A DNA stretch of 64,000 bases from Desulfosudis sp034189195 (GTDB lineage Bacteria; Desulfobacterota; Desulfobacteria; Desulfobacterales; Desulfosudaceae), in contig JAXHVI010000110.1 in NCBI GenBank assembly GCA_034189195.1, positions 1 to 64,000 on the forward strand, in the 5' to 3' direction. The translations under genes and the position numbers were made by a program. This document shows positions 42,524 to 51,488 of the stretch, piece after piece (position 1 is the first letter of the stretch; the number at the start of each line of letters is the position of its first letter). The notes under the pieces were generated by a model. It was not told the origin of the DNA, made no database searches, and was given only the letters and a program-made list of their open reading frames with translations.

Positions 42524-42558
42524 ACAGGGAATGCCTTTTATGGTTTGGCATTCCCTGT
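42524..42558 (-). terminator. Terminator of the CBS/beta-helix operon
   Basis: Perfect 12-bp stem (ACAGGGAATGCC / GGCATTCCCTGT) with an 11-base loop. On the minus strand it is followed by TTTTCATT. It lies 25 bases after the beta-helix gene stop. Confidence 0.88.
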
Positions 42559-42583
42559 CGAAGGGTCGATATGCAGGGCCGGG

Positions 42584-44005
42584 TCAGGGCCGGATGGTGA
42601 TGGTGGGAAAGAGCCCTTTCAGGTCTCCTTCGGAATAGGGTTGCAGGGTGTTAAAGGATATCTTCTGGTTGATCTGGGCGTGGCCCAGGCTGCAGGTGCC
42701 GTCGCAAAACGCGCCGTTGGCCTCCAGAATGTGGTGAATGCGATGTTCAAAGGCCTCCACAAAGGCCTTGCCGCTGCCTTCAAAAAACAGGTCGCCCATG
42801 GAAAAGTGGTCGGACACGGCGGCAAACTTTTTGATGGAAATGGTATTGGTCTGAATGTCGGCGGGACCGGTGATCATGCCCCAGGCCAGGTGGTCGTCGG
42901 GAATGGCCAGGGGCATTTCCGCGTCGATGATGGTGTGGGGCATGATGATGCAGCCATTGCCGATCTTGAGCTTGGTTTTGGGCCGGCCGTTCAGAAAACT
43001 GTTGAACCCCACAAAGACGTTTTTGCCCAGCTCCGCGTCCAGAATCTTGGCGCCGTGGGCCGTCACGTTGTTGCCCTCCAGCCGGGAGTTAACGATATAG
43101 CAGTTCTCCTGGGCGTTGGCGCCCGTGCCCATCCATGCGTTGTCCAGAAAGGCCCGCTGGGCCACCAGCACGTTGTCGCTGATGTGGGTGTCGCCCTTGA
43201 CCAGGGCGTACCGGTCCACCGACGCCGTGTCCGGCACGGCCACGGGATGCTCGATGTGAACCCGGTCAAAGATGTTCTGAAAATCCTCCTTGCACGCCTC
43301 GGCCACCTCCATGAAAATACCGGTGGGCGCCGATCCGGTGGTGTAGCGAATATATTTTTCCAGCCGGCTTCGGTCGTACTGGTAGAAGAAGTTGAACGCG
43401 CCGGGGCTGCGCACCCAGATGGTGCCCGGCTTGATGCTCATGTGGCTTATTTCGCCGGCCTGCACATAGGAAAAGGTGCCGATGATGCAGTCCCTTAACG
43501 TGGTGAGGTCGGCCGTGGCAAAGGGGCCGAGAAAACAGCCGTCGCAGGGAGAACCGTGAATGTTGGCATAATGGGTGGAGATGGTGTCTTTGATGAAAAA
43601 CCGTTCCAGGGATTCCGGGTCGTGGGAGAAGTTGTGCACCAGGGTTTTGACCAGGAAGCTGTCTTCGATGTCGATGCCTTCGTCCCGGGTGATGGGAATT
43701 TCAAAATTCTGAAATTTAAAAACGTCTCCCTTTTTTTTGAGTTCGTCGCCCCGCACGTCGCTTTTGTAGACCAGGGAGCTGGCCACCCGGCATTTTCCCA
43801 GAAAATAGCTGCCGGCCAGGTTGGCGTGCTGGAACTGAAGGTCCAAGGGGTGATAGTTGGAAATGCCGTAAAAGGCGTAAAACCTGTCCATCTGGCGTAA
43901 CGGCACCAGGTCCTGAATTACCGGCGTGGCGTCGTAGTTGATCTCCCGCAGGTTGATGTTGGCGCGCTGTATCAGCCTGTCCAGAAGGCGTTGCAGTTCT
44001 TTCAT
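42584..44005 (-). CDS. Left-handed beta-helix (hexapeptide) protein, function unknown
   Basis: A 473-residue protein with an N-terminal part rich in aromatic and charged residues (YAFYGISNYHPLDLQFQHANLAGSY is split over about 45-75). A long hexapeptide-repeat region follows (VPDTASVDRYALVKGDTHISD, ENCYIVNSRLEGNNV), typical of left-handed beta-helix transferases. Unlike small acyltransferases it has large flanking domains and no obvious catalytic His motif. ATG 44005 is chosen because AGGAGAAACAGG precedes it and the start overlaps the CBS gene stop (ATGA). A sugar-nucleotide or acyl/nucleotidyl transferase role is possible but not shown. Confidence 0.75.
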   Translation of the reverse strand: MKELQRLLDRLIQRANINLREINYDATPVIQDLVPLRQMDRFYAFYGISNYHPLDLQFQHANLAGSYFLGKCRVASSLVYKSDVRGDELKKKGDVFKFQNFEIPITRDEGIDIEDSFLVKTLVHNFSHDPESLERFFIKDTISTHYANIHGSPCDGCFLGPFATADLTTLRDCIIGTFSYVQAGEISHMSIKPGTIWVRSPGAFNFFYQYDRSRLEKYIRYTTGSAPTGIFMEVAEACKEDFQNIFDRVHIEHPVAVPDTASVDRYALVKGDTHISDNVLVAQRAFLDNAWMGTGANAQENCYIVNSRLEGNNVTAHGAKILDAELGKNVFVGFNSFLNGRPKTKLKIGNGCIIMPHTIIDAEMPLAIPDDHLAWGMITGPADIQTNTISIKKFAAVSDHFSMGDLFFEGSGKAFVEAFEHRIHHILEANGAFCDGTCSLGHAQINQKISFNTLQPYSEGDLKGLFPTITIRP

Positions 44006-44607
44006 CCTGTTTCTCCTGAGGGTTTGTCGGTTGATGGGGCGCCGGCGGCTTCGTGATGACACTCTTCCATGGCGTGGAACACGGCGGCAAACACATCCGC
44101 CAGACGAAGGATGCCCACTATCTCACCGTTTCCGGTCACCAGCAGGGAGAGATGGGCGCCGTAGACAAACTGGGGGATCACGCTTTCCAGAGTGGCGTTT
44201 TCATCCACATATTCACCGGGGGTGGTGGCTTTCATGAACTGCTCCACCTTCATGGCGGCGGGTGCGGCGCAGATGTCCTTGAGGCTGCGGCCGGCAAATC
44301 GCCTTCGGGCCTCCATGGCGCTGATAAACTGCGGGGAAAATCCGAACCGGTCCAGCTGGCGGATGGTCTTGATCTCCCGGTTGTCGACATCGGCGCCAAG
44401 GGCGTGCAATACGTTCAGCTGGCTGAGCTTGCCCACCACGTGGTTGTTGCCGTCCATCACCAGGACGGCCCGGTGCTGGTACTTGGAACGGTCGAAATTG
44501 AGCTGGGCCTCTTCCAGGGCCAGCACCGCCTCAAACAGGGTGGCGCCCACCGGCACGGTGGCATATTCCGAGATGGGCACCATCAGGTCTTTTACAAGGT
44601 AGTTCAT
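44002..44607 (-). CDS. CBS-domain protein
   Basis: A 201-residue protein with two CBS motifs. The first includes VKDLMVPISEYATVPVGATL and HRAVLVMDGNNHVVGKLS. The second includes KVEQFMKATTPGEYVDENATL and HLSLLVTGNGEIVGILRL. Such pairs bind adenine nucleotides and act as energy-state sensors. No catalytic domain is attached, so it probably regulates a partner. Its stop overlaps the start of the beta-helix gene, which makes that protein the obvious candidate. ATG 44607 is chosen because the CBS fold begins directly after it. Confidence 0.85.
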   Translation of the reverse strand: MNYLVKDLMVPISEYATVPVGATLFEAVLALEEAQLNFDRSKYQHRAVLVMDGNNHVVGKLSQLNVLHALGADVDNREIKTIRQLDRFGFSPQFISAMEARRRFAGRSLKDICAAPAAMKVEQFMKATTPGEYVDENATLESVIPQFVYGAHLSLLVTGNGEIVGILRLADVFAAVFHAMEECHHEAAGAPSTDKPSGETG

Positions 44608-44669
44608 AGCACTCTCCACATTGTCGTCCGGAAATCCTATCATGCACCCAGGGGAATATCAATATATGG

Positions 44670-44687
44670 AAAGCACGCAAAGCACGG
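44670..44687. repeat. AAGCACGCAAAGCACGG short repeat
   Basis: A short unit related to the CGCAAAG-type arrays, located upstream of the Ehr operon promoter. A similar array is at 38041-38074. Confidence 0.4.
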
Positions 44688-44724
44688 ATAAAAAAGTAGG
44701 GGCAAAGCATCCGCAAAACCGTTG

Positions 44725-44753
44725 TTGACAAAAACAAAAACAGGGCATAAAAG
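44725..44753 (+). promoter_or_regulatory. Candidate promoter of the Ehr operon
   Basis: Perfect -35 TTGACA and a 4-of-6 match to the -10 (TAAAAG) with 17 bases between. The first gene starts about 155 bases downstream, giving a long leader with no recognised riboswitch. Confidence 0.45.
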
Positions 44754-44908
44754 TCTTACGTCATTATCTTGGGCCTGGCAGACCAGCGTTTCCCCGACAG
44801 GGATACAGTGGTGGCCGACCATGAAATTTTCTTGCCGTGAACTACGGAACGGCAGGGGGCCTGGGAAGAAATGAAGGACCGTTTTGTACATCATGGGGAA
44901 GCCACATC

Positions 44909-46900
44909 ATGATCATGGGGCTGATTTTGATATCCCTGGCCGTGCTTCTGATCGGCGGCGGAATCTGCGCTCTGATGGGCAGCTTGAAGGGAAGGGCGGT
45001 CGCCCGTGCCGGAGTGATGACGGCCCTCGCCGGCGCTGTGCTGGCTGTTGTCGCGGCTGCCGGCGTGTTGTGGACCGGAAGGGAAGCGTCCATTCGCTTG
45101 CCGTGGCGGGTGCCTTTCGGCTCTTTTTATATCGCCATTGATCCCCTTTCCGCCTTTTTCATCATCACCGTTTCCATCGTCTGCGCCATGGCCGCGGTTT
45201 ATGGCGTGGCCTACCTGGACGCCTACAGGGGCAGGAAAAACCCGGGCTCAGCCTGGTGCTTTTTTAATCTGCTGTTTGCCTCCATGCTGCTGGTGGTCGT
45301 CTCCAGAAACGGCGTTTTGTTTCTGGTTGCCTGGGAAGCCATGTCCCTGTCCTCCTTTTTTCTGGTGATGTTTGAACATGAAAAGCCGGAGGTGCGGGAG
45401 GCGGGCTGGGTTTATCTGGTGGCGGCTCACGCCGGGCAGGCCTGCCTGATGTTCCTGTTCGTCTATCTGGGGGGGCAGAACGCAAGCCTTGACTTTGATG
45501 GTTTTACGGCCCCCTTGAGCGCGGCCGCCGCGGGCACGATTTTCCTGCTGGCCGTGGCGGGGTTCGGTGCCAAGGCGGGTTTTCTGCCCATGCACGTATG
45601 GCTGCCGGACGCCCACCCGGCGGCACCCTCCCATGTGTCGGCGGTGATGAGCGGCGTGATGATCAAGACGGGAATATACGGCCTGGTGCGGATCGTCTCT
45701 CTGCTCGGGCTGCCGGCCCAGTGGTGGGGATGGACCCTGATCCTGGTCGGGGCGGTGTCGGGGGTGACGGGGGTGCTTTTCGCCCTGGCCCAGCACGACA
45801 TCAAGCGGCTGCTGGCCTATTCCAGCGTCGAAAATATCGGCATCATCAGCCTGGGGCTGGGGCTATGGCTCCTGGGCGTGTCAACGGGCAACGTCGTCCT
45901 GGCGGCCCTCGGCCTGATGGGCGGCCTGCTTCATGTGCTGAACCATGCCGTCTTCAAGAGCCTTCTGTTCTTTGGTGCCGGCGCCGTGGCCCACGCCTCC
46001 GGCACCCGGAATATGAATTTGATGGGCGGGCTTCAGAAACGCATGCCCCAAACGGCCCTGGCCTTCGGCGTCGGATCGGCCGCCATCTGCGGGCTGCCCC
46101 CTTTAAACGGTTTTGTGAGCGAGTTCCTGATTTACCTGGCCGCCTTCGGCATGGTGGCCAGCGGCGGCGCGCCGGGCGGTTCTGTGGCCGGCGGGCTGAT
46201 CACTCTGGCCGCCATGGGGCTGATCGGGGGGCTGGCTGCGGCCTGTTTTGCCAAGGTTTTCGGCACCGTGTTTCTGGGCGAACCGCGTACCGGCCAGTCA
46301 ACCGGGGCCCATGAAGTGCCCGGGCCGATGCGGTTTCCCCTGATCTTCCTGGCGGTTCTTTGTGTTGTCCTAGGGTTGGCCGGTCCGCTGGCCGTCAAAC
46401 TGGTGACCCCGGTGGCCGGGCAGCTGCTGGACAAGACGCAGGTAGCAACGGTATCGGTCATGGCCCGGGGCCTTCTGTGGAAAATCGGCCTGGGAGGATT
46501 CGCCCTGATTCTTATCACCGGATTTCTCTGGCGCCTGCGCCGCCGTCTGCTGGCCGGCCGCGTCAATACCGCCAGCCCCACCTGGGACTGCGGTTACGCC
46601 GCTCCGGACAGCCGCATGCAATATACGGCATCCTCCTTTGCCTGGCCGGTGACCGCCATGTTCCAGTGGGTGGTGCGGCCGAAGCTTCATGTAAAAATCG
46701 GGCAGGAACTCTTTCCCCGCAAGGCCGATCTCTCATCCCGCAGTGATGATATCTTCCGCCAGGGTCTCTTTGACCCGCTCTTCAGGGCGGTCAGCGAGGT
46801 GGCCCGGCGGGTTCATGTGCTGCAGGAAGGCCGCAATCAGCTTTATGTGCTGTATATCGCCGTCACCGTGCTGGTGCTTTTGCTGGTCAAGGTGAGATAA
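44909..46900 (+). CDS. HyfB-like antiporter-type membrane subunit of an Ehr complex
   Basis: A 663-residue polytopic protein of the NuoL/MrpA family, homologous to HyfB/HycC, with about fourteen to sixteen membrane helices. Conserved ion-pathway residues are visible in MAWEAMSLSSFFLV-like (VAWEAMSLSSFF), GFGAKAGFLPMHVWLPDAHPAAPSHVSA and FALAQHDIKRLLAYSSVENIG. ATG 44909 is chosen because the first helix begins there; the frame extends upstream to 44837 without membrane character. It is the first of six contiguous genes encoding an energy-converting-hydrogenase-related complex. It probably translocates protons or sodium ions. Confidence 0.9.
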   Translation: MIMGLILISLAVLLIGGGICALMGSLKGRAVARAGVMTALAGAVLAVVAAAGVLWTGREASIRLPWRVPFGSFYIAIDPLSAFFIITVSIVCAMAAVYGVAYLDAYRGRKNPGSAWCFFNLLFASMLLVVVSRNGVLFLVAWEAMSLSSFFLVMFEHEKPEVREAGWVYLVAAHAGQACLMFLFVYLGGQNASLDFDGFTAPLSAAAAGTIFLLAVAGFGAKAGFLPMHVWLPDAHPAAPSHVSAVMSGVMIKTGIYGLVRIVSLLGLPAQWWGWTLILVGAVSGVTGVLFALAQHDIKRLLAYSSVENIGIISLGLGLWLLGVSTGNVVLAALGLMGGLLHVLNHAVFKSLLFFGAGAVAHASGTRNMNLMGGLQKRMPQTALAFGVGSAAICGLPPLNGFVSEFLIYLAAFGMVASGGAPGGSVAGGLITLAAMGLIGGLAAACFAKVFGTVFLGEPRTGQSTGAHEVPGPMRFPLIFLAVLCVVLGLAGPLAVKLVTPVAGQLLDKTQVATVSVMARGLLWKIGLGGFALILITGFLWRLRRRLLAGRVNTASPTWDCGYAAPDSRMQYTASSFAWPVTAMFQWVVRPKLHVKIGQELFPRKADLSSRSDDIFRQGLFDPLFRAVSEVARRVHVLQEGRNQLYVLYIAVTVLVLLLVKVR

Positions 46901-46904
46901 ACGA

Positions 46905-47819
46905 ATGACCGTCATGACTCCCATTATCAATGTCCTCCTGGCGCTGATCTTATCGCCGCTTCTGATCGGGATCATCAATCGGACAAAGGCCAGATTCGCC
47001 GGCCGAAAGGGACAGCCCCTTTTGCAGCCCTATCATGATCTTGTCAAGCTGATGAAAAAAGGCGCGGTTTACAGCACCACCACCACCTGGGTGTTCCGTC
47101 TCGGCCCTGTCGCAGGTCTTGGGGCCGTGCTGGTTGCCGTCACGATGGTGCCGTCCGGCGGAATGGGGGGCTTATTCGCTTTTGCCGGCGACTTTATCTT
47201 CATGGCGTATCTGCTGGGCCTGGCGCGTTTTGTCACCGTGGTCGCGGCTCTGGATACCGGGTCGGCCTTTGAAGGCATGGGTGCCAGCCGTGAAGTGCAG
47301 TTCGCGATTCTGGCCGAGGTCGTGCTGCTGCTGGGCCTGGCCGTGCTGGCCATCGGCACCCGGGAAACAAGCCTGACCGGCATTTACGGAAAACTGTGGG
47401 ACACCAGCGCACCCGCCCTCGGCCCTGCGGCCCTCCTGGTGGCGTTTGCGTTTTTAATCGTCCTGCTCACGGAGAACGCAAGGATTCCGGTGGATGATCC
47501 CAACACACACCTTGAGCTTACCATGATTCACGAGGTCATGGTCCTGGATCATGGCGGCGTTGATCTGGCCTTTATCCAATACGGCGCGGCATTGAAACTG
47601 TGGCTGTTTGCCGCGCTGCTGACCGGCCTTGTCATACCGTTTCGGACCGGGACCTTTTACCTTGAAGTGATGATCAACACGGCCGGTATTTTTGCCACCG
47701 CTATTCTGGTCGGCGTCATTGAATCGGCCATGGCGCGGCTTCGGCTTGTGTACGTGCCGGAGATGCTGATCGTCGGCCTGGCCGTTACGGTGGCTTCGCT
47801 TTTGTGGATTTTGAGGTGA
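46905..47819 (+). CDS. HyfC/NuoH-like membrane subunit of an Ehr complex
   Basis: A 304-residue NuoH/HycD family protein linking the hydrophilic and membrane arms. It has about eight helices and the conserved loop around FEGMGASREVQFAILAE, which in NuoH faces the quinone/large-subunit interface, plus ENARIPVDDPNTHLELTMIHE. It begins 4 bases after the HyfB-like gene, and the next gene follows within 3 bases, so translation is coupled. Confidence 0.92.
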   Translation: MTVMTPIINVLLALILSPLLIGIINRTKARFAGRKGQPLLQPYHDLVKLMKKGAVYSTTTTWVFRLGPVAGLGAVLVAVTMVPSGGMGGLFAFAGDFIFMAYLLGLARFVTVVAALDTGSAFEGMGASREVQFAILAEVVLLLGLAVLAIGTRETSLTGIYGKLWDTSAPALGPAALLVAFAFLIVLLTENARIPVDDPNTHLELTMIHEVMVLDHGGVDLAFIQYGAALKLWLFAALLTGLVIPFRTGTFYLEVMINTAGIFATAILVGVIESAMARLRLVYVPEMLIVGLAVTVASLLWILR

Positions 47820-47822
47820 TGC

Positions 47823-48467
47823 ATGATGATGTGGACCGATGTTTTTATTCTTGGCCTGGTGTTGACCAACTTTCGCCTGCTGGTCACCAGCCGTCTGGCC
47901 GCGGTTATTCAGACAACGGTTTTTCAGGCCGTGGCCCTGATCGCCATCATGCTGACCATGACGCCAAGGCCCTGGTCTCTGTCATTTATGACGCTTTCGC
48001 TGATTACCTTTGTGGTCAAGGGCGTCCTCCTGCCATGGCTCCTGTCCAGAGCCATGCGGGAGGTAAAGGTCGTCAGAGAGATTGAACCGCTTGTGGGCTA
48101 CAGCGCTTCCGTTCTGACAGGCGTTATCCTTCTGGGCTTGAGTTTTCTGATTTTTATTCCCTTAAAGAGTTCCGCCTCCATGGGGTCTGATTTTCTTCTG
48201 CCCGGCGCGCTTTTTACCACCCTGACCGGCCTGATGGTGATTGTGTCCCGCAAAAAGGCCCTGACCCAGGTGGTGGGCTACCTGGTCATGGAAAACGGGG
48301 TGTACGCCTTCGGTGCGGCACTGGCCGTGGAGGAGCCCATGCTGGTACAGATGGGCGTACTGCTGGACGTGTTTGTGGCGGTGTTTATCATGGGCATTAC
48401 CGTTCATCAAATATCCAGGGAATTCGACCATATCGATACCGACCGTCTGTCGGAGCTGAAGGACTGA
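47823..48467 (+). CDS. HyfE-like membrane subunit of an Ehr complex
   Basis: A 214-residue protein combining NuoK-like helices, as in HyfE. Six to seven hydrophobic segments are present, with conserved VVGYLVMENGVYAFGAAL and VDVFVAVFIMGITVHQI-like (LDVFVAVFIMGIT) helices bearing the membrane Glu. It ends with a short cytoplasmic tail containing DTDRLSELKD. The start has three consecutive Met codons. It sits between the HyfC- and HyfF-like genes in standard order. Confidence 0.88.
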   Translation: MMMWTDVFILGLVLTNFRLLVTSRLAAVIQTTVFQAVALIAIMLTMTPRPWSLSFMTLSLITFVVKGVLLPWLLSRAMREVKVVREIEPLVGYSASVLTGVILLGLSFLIFIPLKSSASMGSDFLLPGALFTTLTGLMVIVSRKKALTQVVGYLVMENGVYAFGAALAVEEPMLVQMGVLLDVFVAVFIMGITVHQISREFDHIDTDRLSELKD

Positions 48468-48471
48468 TATC

Positions 48472-49965
48472 ATGCTTGTGAGCATTGTCCTGATTCCCCT
48501 TGCGCTTGGGCTGATCATCCTCGGACTGACGGCTCTGGCCGTTCCCTGGAAGGGGGTTCGAAAGGGACTGCTGATGACGGGTGCCGTCAGCCACGCCGCG
48601 CTGACCGCTGCTTTGGGGTTTTCCCGGAAAGATACCTTCAGCCCCGGGGACTGGATCGGCCTGGACGCCCAGGGGCTCCTGTTTCTGGCGGTCACCAGCA
48701 CGCTTTTTCTGGCCGTTGCGGTTTACACCACGGGTTATCTCGGCAGGGATTCGGAACGGAAAGTGAAGGACGCGGTGGAAGGCTTCCTGTTCGAGAACAA
48801 GCCGGAAACTCTCTTCAGCGCCTGCCTTCTGTTTTTTCTGGCCGCCATGAGCCTGGTCTGCATCAGCCGCGATATGGGCCTTTTGTGGGTCGCCATAGAA
48901 ACGACGACCCTGGCCAGCGCCCCGTTAATCAGTTTCCACCGGCATCATCGAATCCTGGAGGCCACATGGAAATATCTTCTGATCTGTTCGGTGGGTATTG
49001 CCGTGGCCCTGCTGGGCAACTATTTTCTGGCCTTTGCCGACCCAGGGGGGGCGCATCTTAACCTGGACAACCTGATTTCCGGTGCGGCCGGCCTGGATAA
49101 GACATGGCTCAAGGCGGCCTTCCTTCTTCTGCTGGTGGGGTATGGAACGAAAATGGGCATGGCCCCGATGCACACCTGGCTGCCCGATGCCCACAGCGAG
49201 GCGCCCTCCATGGTTTCCGCGCTTCTGTCCGGGGCTCTTTTGAACTGCGCCTTCCTGGGCATTCTGAGGGGCCATTCGATTCTCGGGGCAGCGGGACTCG
49301 GATGGTTCAGCGGTGAACTGCTGGTCTTTTTCGGCATGCTTTCCATGGCCGTGGCCGCGGCTTTCATGATCCGGCAGGCCGATTACAAGCGGCTGCTGAC
49401 CTATTCCAGCATCGAACACATGGGGATTCTGGCCCTGGGCGTCGGCATCGGGGGGCTGGCAGGCACGGGCGCCATGCTGCATGCCGTCAATCACTCCATG
49501 GCCAAGGGAATGCTGTTTCTGGTGTCCGGCCAGTTGCTGTTTATTTACGGCAGCAAGGATATCGCGGATGTCCGTCATCTGCTCAAGACGGCGCCCGTCA
49601 CCGGCGCCCTCTGGCTGACCGGGTTTCTGGCGATCACCGGGGCTCCGCCCTTCGGGCTTTTCGTAAGCGAATTGACGATATTAAAGGGCATGCTGGAAGC
49701 AGGCCGCTGGGGAATAGCCGCCGGCTATCTGATCGTGCTGGGCGTGATTTTTATTGCCATGGCAAGGATCATGATCTCAATGGTGTTCGGATTGTCTTTT
49801 CAGGAAGGTTCTTCCGGCGACGCTTCATTTAATTATCGGGAATCGCTTTGGTTTTCATGGCCGGTCATGACCCTGACGGCGGTTATCCTGGCATTGGGGC
49901 TTTACATTCCAGGGCCGCTCTGGACCTTTTTAGGCCGGGCCGCGGCCCTGGCCGGAGGCATGTAG
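48472..49965 (+). CDS. HyfF-like antiporter-type membrane subunit of an Ehr complex
   Basis: A 497-residue second antiporter-like subunit of the NuoM/NuoN type (about fourteen helices). Conserved residues include LLWVAIETTTLASAPLI, GYGTKMGMAPMHTWLPDAH with the membrane Lys, and RQADYKRLLTYSSIEHMG. A complex with both HyfB- and HyfF-type subunits would have two ion pathways. It overlaps closely with its neighbours: a 4-base gap before and the next gene adjacent. Confidence 0.92.
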   Translation: MLVSIVLIPLALGLIILGLTALAVPWKGVRKGLLMTGAVSHAALTAALGFSRKDTFSPGDWIGLDAQGLLFLAVTSTLFLAVAVYTTGYLGRDSERKVKDAVEGFLFENKPETLFSACLLFFLAAMSLVCISRDMGLLWVAIETTTLASAPLISFHRHHRILEATWKYLLICSVGIAVALLGNYFLAFADPGGAHLNLDNLISGAAGLDKTWLKAAFLLLLVGYGTKMGMAPMHTWLPDAHSEAPSMVSALLSGALLNCAFLGILRGHSILGAAGLGWFSGELLVFFGMLSMAVAAAFMIRQADYKRLLTYSSIEHMGILALGVGIGGLAGTGAMLHAVNHSMAKGMLFLVSGQLLFIYGSKDIADVRHLLKTAPVTGALWLTGFLAITGAPPFGLFVSELTILKGMLEAGRWGIAAGYLIVLGVIFIAMARIMISMVFGLSFQEGSSGDASFNYRESLWFSWPVMTLTAVILALGLYIPGPLWTFLGRAAALAGGM

Positions 49966-51471
49966 ATGTCCCTTATCGATCCTTTAAAAACAGTCAACGG
50001 GCAGGCGGTCAGCCTCCATGCGCTTCCCGTCGTCTCTTATGAAGCCTTCCGCTGGACCATTATTTACGCGGTCAGGGCCGGCGCGCGTCTCTCCGCCCTG
50101 CCGGTCTGGCGCCCCGATCATAATGAACCGTTGAGAATGGTAGCCGTTTTGTCCCGGCCCCTGTCGGGCGATCTGCTGCTGACCTCCTGCCATCTGCCGG
50201 AACCATGGCCTTCATTGACGCCCGAATGTCCGGCCGCCCACTGGTTTGAAAGGGAGATCGCCGAGATATGGGGAGTCCGGCCGGAAGGCCACCCATGGCT
50301 CAAACCCATCCGGTTTCAGCATTCCCACCGGGCCCGTTCTGACGGAACCGTGCCGGTGGGCCGGGCCGACTTCTTCCGCATGGACGGCGATGAGTCTCAC
50401 GAGGTGGCGGTGGGGCCGGTCCATGCCGGCGTGATCGAGCCGGGCCATTTCCGGTTTCTGTGCCACGGAGAGACGGTCTATCATCTTGAGGTATCCCTGG
50501 GTTATCAGCACCGGGGAGTTGAACGGGCCATGCTGGGGGGCCCCGGATTGAGGGATATCCATTACATGGAGACGCTGGCCGGGGACACCACTGTCGGCCA
50601 CGCCACGGCCTATTGCGTCGCGGTGGAGGCGCTGGCCGGCATGGCCGTGACGCCCCGTGCCGATGCCGTCAGGGCCGTCGCCGCCGAACTGGAGCGGGTG
50701 GCCAACCATACCGGCGATCTCGGCGCTCTGGCCGGAGATGTGGGTTTTCTCCCGACCATGAGTTACTGCGGCAGGATTCGGGGAGATGTGCTGAACATAA
50801 CGGCTGAGCTCTGCGGCAACCGCTTTGGCCGCGGCCTTGTGCGGCCCGGCGGTGTTGGTCATGACCTGGATGATGCGCTGATCAAAACCCTCCGAAACAG
50901 GCTGGCTGCCGTGGAAAAGGATGTAACCGGTGCCGTGCAACTCATGTTCGACACTCCCTCCGTGCTGGCCCGGTTTGAAGGGGCAGGGACGGTGTCTGAA
51001 GAACTCGCGCGGGAAACCGGTCTGGTGGGGGTGGCGGCACGCGCCTCAGGGATTGATTGCGATGTGCGCCGGGAATTTCCCTACGGACAGTACCGATTCG
51101 CCCGACCGAATACCGCCACCGGATCAACCGGCGATTGTTTTGCCCGCGCTTACGTGCGCTGGTTTGAAATCAGGGAATCGCTGAATTTTATCCGCTGGCA
51201 GTTGACGGTACTGCCTGAAGGCCCGGTGACCGGTACGACGGCCCCCATCAGAGGCGATATGCTGGCCGTCAGCCTGGTGGAGGGATGGCGGGGAGAAATT
51301 TGCCACGTGGCCGCCACGGACACCGGAGGGCATTTCCGGTTGTATAAGGTTGTTGACCCCTCGTTCCATAACTGGTTCGGACTGGCTCTGGCCATGCGGA
51401 ATCAGCAGATATCCGATTTCCCGCTGTGCAACAAAAGCTTTAACCTGTCCTATTGCGGGCATGATTTGTAA
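49966..51471 (+). CDS. HyfG-like (NuoCD) large subunit without nickel-binding cysteines
   Basis: A 501-residue fusion. Residues about 1-115 resemble the NuoC/30-kDa domain (ending FEREIAEIWGVRPEGHP). The rest resembles NuoD/group 4 hydrogenase large subunits, with GPVHAGVIEPGHFRF and HLEVSLGYQHRGVE. Where a hydrogenase has the first CxxC, the sequence reads ETLAGDTTVGHATAYC (about 202-217). Where the C-terminal DPCxxC should be, it reads DPSFHNWF. The NiFe site is therefore absent, as in Ehr complexes. The complex cannot be a hydrogenase by this subunit; the real substrate is unknown. Confidence 0.88.
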   Translation: MSLIDPLKTVNGQAVSLHALPVVSYEAFRWTIIYAVRAGARLSALPVWRPDHNEPLRMVAVLSRPLSGDLLLTSCHLPEPWPSLTPECPAAHWFEREIAEIWGVRPEGHPWLKPIRFQHSHRARSDGTVPVGRADFFRMDGDESHEVAVGPVHAGVIEPGHFRFLCHGETVYHLEVSLGYQHRGVERAMLGGPGLRDIHYMETLAGDTTVGHATAYCVAVEALAGMAVTPRADAVRAVAAELERVANHTGDLGALAGDVGFLPTMSYCGRIRGDVLNITAELCGNRFGRGLVRPGGVGHDLDDALIKTLRNRLAAVEKDVTGAVQLMFDTPSVLARFEGAGTVSEELARETGLVGVAARASGIDCDVRREFPYGQYRFARPNTATGSTGDCFARAYVRWFEIRESLNFIRWQLTVLPEGPVTGTTAPIRGDMLAVSLVEGWRGEICHVAATDTGGHFRLYKVVDPSFHNWFGLALAMRNQQISDFPLCNKSFNLSYCGHDL

Positions 51472-51488
51472 AAAAAGAGATCTTTTTT

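Larger units (their letters stand above)
44608..44908. other. 301-bp divergent intergenic region
   Basis: Contains an AAGCACGCAAAGCACGG repeat (44670-44687). It also has a candidate promoter for the Ehr operon, TTGACA (44725-44730) and TAAAAG (44748-44753) with 17-base spacing. No extra gene was seen, and weak open frames on both strands lack protein character. Confidence 0.5.
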
